From assembly GCA_027625915.1 (NCBI GenBank), contig JANTQA010000008.1:1629001-1693000 (forward strand): a DNA stretch of 64,000 nucleotides, read 5' to 3'. The DNA comes from Anaeramoeba flamelloides (taxonomy: Eukaryota > Metamonada > Anaeramoebidae). A program made the translations under genes and the position numbers. The notes under the pieces are model-generated. The model had not been told where the DNA came from. It ran no database searches and was given only the letters and a program-made list of their open reading frames with translations. Shown here piece by piece: positions 56,120 through 64,000 of this stretch. The first letter of the stretch is position 1; each line of letters begins with the position of its first letter.

Positions 56120-59100
56120 ATGATCGATCTTTATGAAAATAGTTGTTACACGATATCAACAAAAGGTAATTTAATTTGTTTTTCTTATTCAAAACAGTTC
56201 AAAATTTTCAGGGTGTAAAATTAACTTTTAAATTCATCCAATCCAAAAAAAAAAAAGAACCAATAAAAAAAGAAGAAGAAGAAAAAGAATCCGAAAAAAA
56301 AGAAAATAAAAAAGAAAATGAAAATGAAAATGAAAAAGAAAAGAATAAAGAAATTGAAAAAGAAAACAAAAATGAAAATGAAAAGGATAACAGCGAAAAT
56401 GCAAGACTCAAAAAATTGAAACAGAAATATGAAAAACAAGGAATGAGAAGAAGTGTATGTGGAGTTTTGGTTGCTCACCAATTTGAATTTCCACATATTT
56501 TACTTTTAGAAACAAATGATGTCTATGAATTGTATGTAGATCTCCCATTTTTTTTATTTATTTTTTTATTCTCCTGTGCCATCCACTAATTAGGACAAAC
56601 TTTATTTCTATACACAAATCAAAGACCCGGGGGTGTACTAAAAGCAAGTGAAGGAGAAGTTGAAGGACTAAAAAGAAAATTAAACAAATACCTTGCAAAA
56701 AAAAATCAAAAAATAGATTGGGATGTAAAACTCTTATTTCTTTTGTTTTTCAATTTTTCTTTTTCATTTTTCTTTTGAAACACTTTTTATTTGGAAAAGT
56801 AATCAACAAAATCAAACTAACATCAAAAACTTGAACCTATTTATTTCAATTCTCGATTTTTGATTAATTTCCTTTTTTTTTATTATTATTATTTTCAGAT
56901 TGGAGAACTGCTGTGTAACTGGTGGCAGCCAAATTTTAATGGAAAAATGGTAAATCTTTCAAATTTTTTTTTTTTTAAGTTTTGATCTTTTCTTCACGTT
57001 TCATTGTAAAAATTTTATGGCTTGATTTGGAAGAATATTTGAGTACCTGTCAGAAATTCATTTGATTGTCGTAGAATATTTAAAATAAAAAAAAAAAGTA
57101 ACAGAACAATCAAATACTGATAAATTCTAATAAATGTATTTCAAAATTTTTTCGTTATTTTCCATTTTTGAAATTTTTTATATCTTAGCTTTGAATAAAG
57201 AATTTTTGGTTTTAAATGTTCAGAAACTTTGTAAAATTAGTTGATCTTCAAAATGTTCTTTGATAAGAACTTTTTTAAATGTAGAGTTATCACAATCACA
57301 AACCAAAACAAAGCAAATTTTTTTTAAATTTTTTTGAATTTGTCAGTATTAGTTTCATCTCAAAACTGAAATTTGTATTAAAAAAAACTCCAAAAATAGA
57401 GACGTCATGTTTTCGCTTGTGTACCTTCAGAATACGGATTTTTTTAAAATTAAAAACAACCTTTCATTTAATTTATTATGCAATTGTAAGTCAAACTTTC
57501 AAAACAATTTTCCTTATTTACTTTCAAAATCACTTTGGATTGTGAACAAGACAATTTATTAAATTTTCTGTATTTGAAATTTTTTAACATAAATAATTAA
57601 AAACACGATGTGCCCAACTTTTTCCAAATAGTGGATTTGAAAAAAAAAGTTTCATATTTTTTTTTTTTTTTTATTGCTTAAGGAAGGAATTTTTAAATAT
57701 CCTCTTGTTTGTCATTCGCTTTTCCAGAATTCAAAAGAATTGAGTTAAATCAAAAATTTTACTCTATTCTTTCGAATTCTGGAAAACCTAGGCACTTGAC
57801 GGCACTTTATGGCACTCGATGGTACTTTTCCTTAGTTTTTTTTTTAATTTTAGAAATTAAAAAAAACAGCCGTTAGCTTTTCTTGAGTTTTATGTTTACT
57901 GTCAAATCTAAAACCCGGAAATTTCTGAAACCCGGTAATTCCATTTTTCTGATCAATTGTAAATATTAGTAAAAAGTCAAAAATATACTCCCATTTTACA
58001 GACAAATAACCCAATTACCCAGCAACTTATAACCTTTCCAATTGGGGTATTGGTTAAATATTCTGAATCCATTAATTTTAACTCTTTGGTAAATTCAGAA
58101 ATCAAAAAAATCCAAAATTTGTAAAATTAATTGAGAACATTACTGAAAATGAAAATCCACTTTTGATTTTAAATTTTGAAATAAAAAACATTTTCATACT
58201 TCAAAATATTTAAAAGACTTTGAATTTGAGAGAGGTGTTTGATTATTGTAAATTTTCATAAAATTATGAAAACCATTTTGTCAAAAAATAAATCCTCTAA
58301 GGTTCCCAATAGAAATTTAAAATTTTGAAAAAAATTATTAAAAAGAAAGATATAAAGTAAATAAAACTCTTATTTCATAAATGATGTAACAAAATAATTC
58401 TTATAAAGATGATTCCTAATAAATTTAGAATTTATCTAAAGGGAAAATCGCAATAAATTTGATTTTCAATTTTCAGTAATGTTATCAATTAATTTTACAA
58501 ATTTTGGATTTTTTTGATTTCTGAATTCACCAAAGAGTTAAAAATGATGGATTCAGAATATTTAACCAATACCCCAATTGGAAAGGTTATAAGTTGCTGG
58601 GTAATTGGGTTATTTGTTTGTAAAATGGGAGTATATTTTTGACTTTTTACTAATATTTACAATTGATCAGAAAAATGGAATTACCGGGTTTCAGAAATTT
58701 CAGGGTTTTAGATTTGACAGTTATTTGTAAAATATATCGATTTTCGTTAGGATTTTTTGAGTTTTCTATTTATTTGTGAAGTGTTCTAGGTTTTTTTGGG
58801 GTTTTCTATTTTATTTCAAAAAGTAAAAAAAACCTAACGAAAATCTATTGATTTTCTAAATAAATAGAAAACTCAAAAAAACCTAACGAAAATCCATAGA
58901 TTTTACAAATAAAATAGAAAACCTCAAAAAAACCTAGAACACTTCATAAATAAAATATAAAACCTCAAAAAAAAACCTAGAACACTTCACAAATAAACAG
59001 AAAACCTCAAGAAAAGCTCGACACTTGACGATACTTGACAGCACTCTGCGACACTTCCCTAATTCATAAAATTTTATTTAGAAATTTTTTTAAAGATTTT

Positions 59101-60526
59101 TATAAAAAAGTTTCATATTTGCTTCAAAATTTTAAATTAGCCCAAAATATAAATATTTACACTCAACTGTAACAAAAATATTTCCTTAAGTGTCGAGTCA
59201 TTACGGTGAAATTTTTTATTCTGAAATGGAAAAAAACTTTTTAGTAATTTTATTGAGGACCTAACACCAATCAAAAACCAATCAACCTATGATGTACGAA
59301 TGATCTCCAAAAATCAACAACCAAAAATGAGGACATTTTTAGAAAAAAGTGCCAAAGAGCGACACTCAATTTCCAATTAGAATGGTTGTGAATTACAATT
59401 CTGAAAACAACTATGTCAGTTTTGAAGTGTCGCTCTTTGGCGCTTTTTGAGATCTCGGTGACTTTTTTTTTCTTTTTTTTCTTTTTTCAAATGAGTTATT
59501 TTTATTGAAAGACTATTACCTAATCCTTACTTGGTCAAATTTCGAGGGTTTTAAAATAACAACAAATCAGACTAAATTGAATAAAATTGATTGCGAAATA
59601 CAAGAAATCAATTTGTTTTAAATTAAAGAAATTTAACCTCGTTTGAAAAAGAAAATGAGAAAAGATGAATTTTTTTTTTTAAATTTTGATTGTTTGAAAT
59701 TGAGAACTCTTTTTCTTGGTTTAATTTTTTGTCAAAGATGATTCAATGAAATTTTTTTTTTTTGTTATTTGAATTTTGTCAACCAAAAGAAGGCCTATTT
59801 CACAATACCCTTTTTGGTCTCAGGTCACACCTTGAGTATGGGACCTTTTCACGGTAAATGACTAGACCCTTAAATCCCAAATCAAATGATCAACCTTACC
59901 ATTTCCAATTTTTGATTGTTTTTTTTTTTTTATATTTCGGTTTTATTTTTCATAATTTTTTAAAATATCAGGCTTTTGTATTTTTATAATGATTTAAAAG
60001 TGAATTATTGAAAAGAATTAATTATTAATCGTTATTGAATACTAAAGGATAATTTTTTTTTTTCCAATTTATTATTTCAGGCGAACAAATATTTCTGAAA
60101 TATCGTTTAGTTTATTTTTAAACCCTTTCTTTTCGATAACAAATTTGTATTTATTAAAATTGCAAAAAAAAAATTGGCGATATTTTTCTTTGATTCTATA
60201 TTTTTTCCAGGCTAAATTATGATAGTAATAAATATTAACCATTTTTTATATTTTCTTTTTAACATATATATCTTATTTAATGTAATGATATTTTACTTTT
60301 ATTAAATAAATAGTATCCGTATATACCTGCTCATATAACTAAAGTAAAAGAATGCAAGAAAATGTTTCTAGTAAATCTTCCCGAAGAAATTGATTTTTGT
60401 ATTTTTTCTGGATCTAAATTATATGCTGTACCGCTTTGCGATCTTTATGAAAATACACAAAAATTTGGAAATGTTATTTCAGCTCTTCCAAATATATTAG
60501 GACGTTTTGAATTTATCTTTAATTAG
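56120..60526 (+). CDS. NUDT21: CFIm25 / cleavage factor Im 25 kDa subunit (NUDT21, CPSF5), five exons
   Basis: In this family the protein binds UGUA elements in pre-mRNA and helps choose poly(A) sites. Exons: 56120-56165 (MIDLYENSCYTISTK, like human INLYPLTNYTFGTK), 56198-56531, 56594-56724, 56899-56949, 60314-60526. Exon 2 has GMRRSVCGVLVAHQFEFPHI, exon 3 PGGVLKASEGEVEGLKRKL (Nudix box region), exon 4 IGELLCNWWQPNF, exon 5 YPYIPAHITKVKECKKMFLV, LYAVPLCDLYEN and ALPNILGRFEFIFN, all colinear with human NUDT21. The family lacks Nudix hydrolase activity. Oddities: a Lys/Glu/Asn insert of about 50 residues in exon 2; the exon 2/3 junction (GTATGT...TAG) joins one base out of frame; introns are 32, 62, 174 and 3364 bp. 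The gene is the only one here with several small introns. Confidence 0.92.
57719..59064. repeat. Dispersed repeat family A, copy 2, interrupted by a hairpin element
   Basis: Begins with a small hairpin (57719-57746 with 57760-57787; TTTTCCAGAATTC ends) and a CACTTGACGGCACTTTATGG block, and ends with GACACTTGACGATACTTGAC and GCACTCTGCGACACTT. Between them are AACCTAACGAAAATC and AGAAAACTCAAAAAAACC modules in both orientations, as at 50169-51118. The element 57899-58720 splits it. Confidence 0.7.
57899..58720. mobile_element. 822 bp near-perfect hairpin element with TTA target duplication
   Basis: Arms 57899-58159 and about 58461-58720 are reverse complements with only scattered mismatches over about 260 bp; ends read CTGTCAAATCTAAAACCC. 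TTA flanks both sides (57896-57898 and 58721-58723), and removing the element plus one TTA restores a continuous family A sequence. A 3 bp TTA duplication is typical of PIF/Harbinger-type elements (inference). The spacer, about 300 bp, has no ORF. High arm identity suggests a recent insertion. Confidence 0.8.
59344..59448. repeat. Short inverted repeat with GC-richer stem
   Basis: AAAAAGTGCCAAAGAGCGAC (59344 on) pairs with GTCGCTCTTTGGCGCTTTTT (ending 59448), a stem of about 26 bp with two or three mismatches around a roughly 50 bp loop. It shares the AGTGTCG motif with family A and may be a relic of that family. Confidence 0.65.
59785..59875 (-). repeat. Two-copy conserved module, copy 2 (inverted)
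   Basis: Reverse complement of the 13956-14040 module: CACCTTGAGTAT, CACGGTAAATGACTAGACC. Part of it can fold (GGTCTCAGGT with ACCTTGAG..GGGACC). In NUDT21 intron 4. Confidence 0.45.
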
Positions 60527-61458
60527 ATAAAATTATTTTTCTTTTTTTAAAAAAAGAAAATTTCAAATAAAATTTAGAAATTATTTACAAATTTCGAATA
60601 ATTTTACTTTATTTTTTTGAGAATATATTAAATATATTTGCCTCCAAAGTAACTGGTAAATATCATAACAGTTTTATTACACAATATTTATTTTTGTTCA
60701 ATTGTTAACTTATAAAGATTTAATTTCATATCACAAGGATTAAATTTTACAAATTTTTTTAGATCCTTAGTATCCAAGACAATTTATTTTCACCATTGGT
60801 TATGGAACTATTTATAAAAAGAAGATTAAATTTAGTTTTGCTATTTGGGCTTTCAAGATAAAATAATATTTTTTGATATTTTATACACTTCCTTTCTTTG
60901 TTCTATAGAACTGTTGCTACAAAAGAATCCGGGAAAGCAAAATATTAAAGATTGATATTTATATAATAAGAACATACATTTAAAAACAAAAATCATTCAA
61001 TGTGAAAATATGAATCTATTCAACCTAACAATGAAATATTATTTTGAAAATATTTCTTAAATTCCAAAAATCAACCCTCGCCATGCACTATTATGAAAAA
61101 ATAAAATTGAAAAAAAAAAAAATTAGACAAATGTGCTAGTTGCATTTACATTTTTTCCTAAGTAATAAAGTTAATTTACAATGTATAAAGCATTTCATCT
61201 CTTGATAATTTTTGAGAATATTCTGTTTATTATTTTTTACAGTAGTAACTTTTTTTAAAACTCTCTATTTGAAAAAAAAAGTATTTTGAAATTAATAAAA
61301 TTTTGAATGAAGTTAAAACAATGAATTCTAGTTTAATTCAACTTTGAGATATTTAGTTTGATAGATAAAAAATAAACAGTTTTTGAATTTTTTTATTAAT
61401 TTAATAGAGTTGAAATATATAAAAAAATTCTAAATAATAAATATTGAGATTCGTACGT

Positions 61459-61862
61459 TTTCCCAGATTCAAAAGAACAGAGTAAAATCTACCAAAGGTG
61501 TATGTCCAGTACCACAGTGTCCTTAGGTTTTTTTTTTAATTTCATAAATGAAATGAAAATGTATGAAATTTTACTCAATTCTTTCTGAAATTAAAAAACA
61601 GATAAGGGTAGTTTTCTTGAGGTTTACTATTTTATTTATATATTCTATTGATTTTCGTTAGGTTTTTTTTACTTTAGAAATAAACCTAGAACACTTCACA
61701 AATAAAAAGAAAACTCAACAAGACTAAACGAAAATCCATAGATTTTCTAAATAAATAGAAAACTCAAAAAAACCTAAAGGATGTTTTCGAGAATTCAAAA
61801 GAATAGAGTAAAATCTTTGAATTTTACCTAATATTTTAAATTCTGGAAAATCTAACTGTTTT
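61459..61862. repeat. Dispersed repeat family A, copy 3 (fragment)
   Basis: TTTTCCCAGATTCAAAAGAA, then a CCACAGTGTCCTTAGG block, GATTTTCGTTAGGTTTTTTT, AGAACACTTCACAAATAAA, and TTCAAAAGAATAGAGTAAAA near the right end match the other family A copies in order. Confidence 0.65.
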
Positions 61863-62547
61863 TTTTTTTTTTTCCTTTTTAAAATAGCTGAAAGTTTATT
61901 TAATAAATGTTAACATCTAAAACATAAAGATGGTTAGTTTAGTTTCCTTTTTACAAAAGATAATTGTAACATCAACATATTTCCAAGATTTCAGAAATAA
62001 TTTGTCAAAAAAATCTCTTCATTAATTATTTAATTTTTAAAAAAAAACGAATTTTTTAGCAACTAACATAGATTCGCCAAATAAATCTAAGAATTGATAT
62101 TTTGTAACTTTTGAAGCCTGAATATTGATAATTCTTCCTTTAAATATTTTCGAAAAGTATCTTTATTTCAAAAATTCTTGGGTTTTGTATAATACAAAGT
62201 ATCATTTATAATTGATAAGATCAACAAATAGTACTACTTTAATAATCGATTTTTGAGAGACATTTGTAACAAGGAGAACTAATGTGATTTACACCCAATA
62301 AACACATATTTTAATCTTTGAATTCTCTTTTTGATACACTAACCCCTTAAGCTTGTTTTTTTTTTCTTCGTATTCAAATAAAAAGTCGAATTCAGTATTC
62401 AGTATTATATCTTTGCCAAATTAAGTGATAAAAGTTACAATCAGTTTTGAAGTTTAATTCATTTATAACTGTAAAAGTATTAAATTATGAATTAAATTTG
62501 ATTCATTTTTTTTTTTGGAATCAGAGAAAATTCACTTTAAAAATTGT

Positions 62548-62700
62548 TTCTACTTTTGAGAAAAAAATTTGAGATTTGATCCCACAGTTTAAGAATTTCT
62601 TTTTTAATTGTAGAACTTGAAGAAATGATATCATATTTATTTATTGTTTATTACTGGTTTCTTTGATCGATTAATTTGTAAGACCTCTGGAAAAAAAAAT
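62548..62700 (+). repeat. Dispersed repeat family D, copy 2
   Basis: Direct match to 9395-9550: GAGATTTGATCC, AAGAATTTCTTTTTTAATTG, TCATATTTATTTATTGTTTA, TTTGATCGATTAATTTG. Confidence 0.5.
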
Positions 62701-62983
62701 AAAAAGTGTTTTTTAATTTGTATTACTGATCCAAATGTCAATAAATAAAAATAGTATTTTTTTTTGTGTTTTTAATTTGGATTTTAATACTTTAAAAGTA
62801 AAATGAATAAAATTAGTTGATTTATTTATTTTTTTTCTTTCTTTTCCAATATTAATAAATTAAGAATAAATTGAAAAAAAAAAAAAAATAAATAAATTCT
62901 GATTAAATATTATTCTTAAAAAATTAAAAACCCTAAATTACGTAATTTATTTTAATAAATAAAAAAAAAAAATAAATACAATA

Positions 62984-64000
62984 TTAATCAGAATCTTCAA
63001 TACTGATTGAATCTAAATGTACTGATGAAAAAGAAGATGAATCATCATCCGAATCATCTGAATCATCCGAATCATCCGAATCATATGAATCATCCGAATC
63101 ATAGGAATCATCTGAATCATCTGAATCATCCGAATCATCCGAATCATCCGAATTATAGGAATCATCATTTAGAATTAAATTTGAACTTTCTATAAAAATT
63201 TCTTTATTAAATTTTTTAGTATTTTCTTTTTGAATATTCTGTGAAATTTTAAAAAATTCACAATTATTATTCTTAGTTTCTTTCTTCTCATTATATAATT
63301 TACCTTTAAAAATTTTCATTAATTTTTCTATGCCACGGTTTTTTGTATATTTATATTTTTTGGTTGTTTCTTGTATTAACCAATTTCTTATATTTTCAAT
63401 ATTCTTAATTTCAGGAATTTTCTCAAATTTTGAAGAATTTAAAAAACTTGTAAAATTGACATTAATATCTAATCTTCGAGATAATTTTTTATTTTCTTTT
63501 TTTAATATATACTTTTTGGTACCTTTCTTGTAAATTAAATCAGGATATAAATCAATTTTATTTAAACACACATAGATCGATTTTGTTTTATTTAATAAAG
63601 GAGTTAAGCATTTCTTTGCTGCTTGATCTACAACATCTGCTCGACCAACAAATATGTAAATTTTTGGGATGATGTTTAATAAATTAGTCAATTTTCTAGC
63701 TTGCTTATCGGGATCATAAAATCCAGGATAATCCAAAATGTAAATTCCGTTGCCTAACGTATAGCTAGAAATGGTTACAGTTCTTTCCTTATCGGTGATT
63801 CCCCTTTTGGTATCAAATCCAAATAATTTATTTATTAAAGTTGATTTACCGGCGTTTTGCATCCCAAGCACACCAATATACAATTTTTTATTTTGAATGG
63901 TATACAATTTTTTAATTAAAGGAATACACCTTAAAAATTTTATTAATAATTCTTGTGGGACTGAAGATAAATTATTAAATAATATAAAGTTTTTTAAAAA
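62984..64000 (-). CDS. GTPase with Asp/Ser repeat tail (5' partial)
   Basis: The frame is open from the window edge (64000) to TAA at 62984, 338 visible residues. No ATG is visible in frame upstream of the G domain, so the start lies outside or in an earlier exon. G motifs: P-loop GMQNAGKST (about 46-54), DYPGF (90-94), NKID (147-150), with a Thr-containing switch I (ERTVTIS). The loop with LGMQNAGKSTLIN resembles dynamin-like, septin-like or IRG/GIMAP TRAFAC GTPases that act on membranes; I cannot choose between them. A Lys-rich middle follows, then an acidic tail made of about 15 D-S-(D/Y) units coded by a 9 bp GAATCATCC/T repeat (63039-63167). The visible N-terminus (SSVPQELLIKFLRCIPLIKK) looks like a helix packed on the G domain. 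Confidence 0.8.
   Translation of the reverse strand, partial: FLKNFILFNNLSSVPQELLIKFLRCIPLIKKLYTIQNKKLYIGVLGMQNAGKSTLINKLFGFDTKRGITDKERTVTISSYTLGNGIYILDYPGFYDPDKQARKLTNLLNIIPKIYIFVGRADVVDQAAKKCLTPLLNKTKSIYVCLNKIDLYPDLIYKKGTKKYILKKENKKLSRRLDINVNFTSFLNSSKFEKIPEIKNIENIRNWLIQETTKKYKYTKNRGIEKLMKIFKGKLYNEKKETKNNNCEFFKISQNIQKENTKKFNKEIFIESSNLILNDDSYNSDDSDDSDDSDDSDDSYDSDDSYDSDDSDDSDDSDDDSSSFSSVHLDSISIEDSD
63039..63167 (-). repeat. 9 bp coding minisatellite (Asp-Ser-Asp tail)
   Basis: GAATCATCC with small variants repeats about 14 times in frame inside the GTPase gene. Variants ATATGAATC and ATAGGAATC give the Tyr-containing units. Likely to vary in length among strains. Confidence 0.9.

Larger units (their letters stand above)
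56950..60313 (+). other. NUDT21 intron 4, 3.4 kb, containing nested repeats
   Basis: Donor GTAAAT at 56950, acceptor AATAG ending at 60313. It contains family A copy 2 (57719-59064), which is interrupted by an 822 bp hairpin element (57899-58720), a short hairpin (59344-59448) and copy 2 of the 13956 module (59785-59875, inverted). The remaining sequence is A/T-rich with no exon-like frame. Confidence 0.8.
60527..62983. other. Intergenic region between NUDT21 and the GTPase gene
   Basis: The two genes converge here. It holds a family A fragment (61459-61862) and family D copy 2 (62548-62700). 60527-61450 and 61870-62540 are A/T-rich with no exon-like frame. The T-rich stretch right after 60526 probably includes the NUDT21 3' end. 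Confidence 0.55.

Noticed and set aside
63039-63167. CRISPR-like direct repeats
   Set aside because: The 9 bp repeats are in frame within a GTPase gene, have no spacers and encode Asp/Ser; the host is a eukaryote.
1-64000. Ciliate-type or other altered genetic code
   Set aside because: TAA, TAG and TGA each terminate clear genes at family-expected lengths, and no in-frame stops occur inside conserved domains.

Overview
This is a very AT-rich nuclear window from a eukaryotic microbe. Islands of richer coding sequence are separated by kilobases of A/T-run-filled DNA. Introns are GT-AG and range from 32 bp to about 6 kb. TAA, TAG and TGA all end clear genes, so the code is standard. The gene set (Rac GTPase, GPI-anchor synthesis, ubiquilin, CFIm25, a multi-domain surface receptor with ephrin-type Cys repeats) fits a free-living amoeboid or flagellate protist. 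Anaeramoeba-like is my best guess, but that is inference only.

Layout: 1-7248 (+) is the 3' part of a giant membrane protein: Ig/cadherin-like modules, a WD/propeller-like block of bacterial surface-protein type, a probable beta-helix, Cys-rich GCC2/GCC3 repeats and a multi-pass membrane domain. 11624-12205 (+) is an intronless Rac. 18252-23720 (-) is a two-exon PIG-N with a 2.6 kb intron. 30705-31715 (-) is an unrecognised multi-pass membrane protein. 38344-39422 (+) is a lysine/asparagine-rich hypothetical gene that changes frame at a 15-A run. 46180-53378 (-) is a three-exon ubiquilin with a 6 kb intron. 53934-55380 (+) holds exon-like pieces, one resembling an extended PHD finger. 56120-60526 (+) is a five-exon CFIm25 (NUDT21) with a 3.4 kb intron. 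62984-64000 (-) is a 5'-truncated GTPase with an Asp/Ser repeat tail.

The genes are housekeeping or signalling genes with no evident shared pathway. The non-coding DNA is the surprise. It is not featureless: it carries many short non-coding repeats, mostly foldback (hairpin) elements. They include a 197 bp element with Tc1/mariner-type TA-flanked ends in about five copies, a 1.6 kb foldback with further copies, and an 822 bp near-perfect hairpin flanked by TTA inside an older dispersed repeat inside the NUDT21 intron. At least six other dispersed repeat families are seen by eye. The long introns appear to have grown by such insertions. I saw no transposase, reverse transcriptase, capsid gene, tRNA, rRNA or CRISPR array. 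All repeat comparisons were made by eye without alignment software, so edges are approximate.
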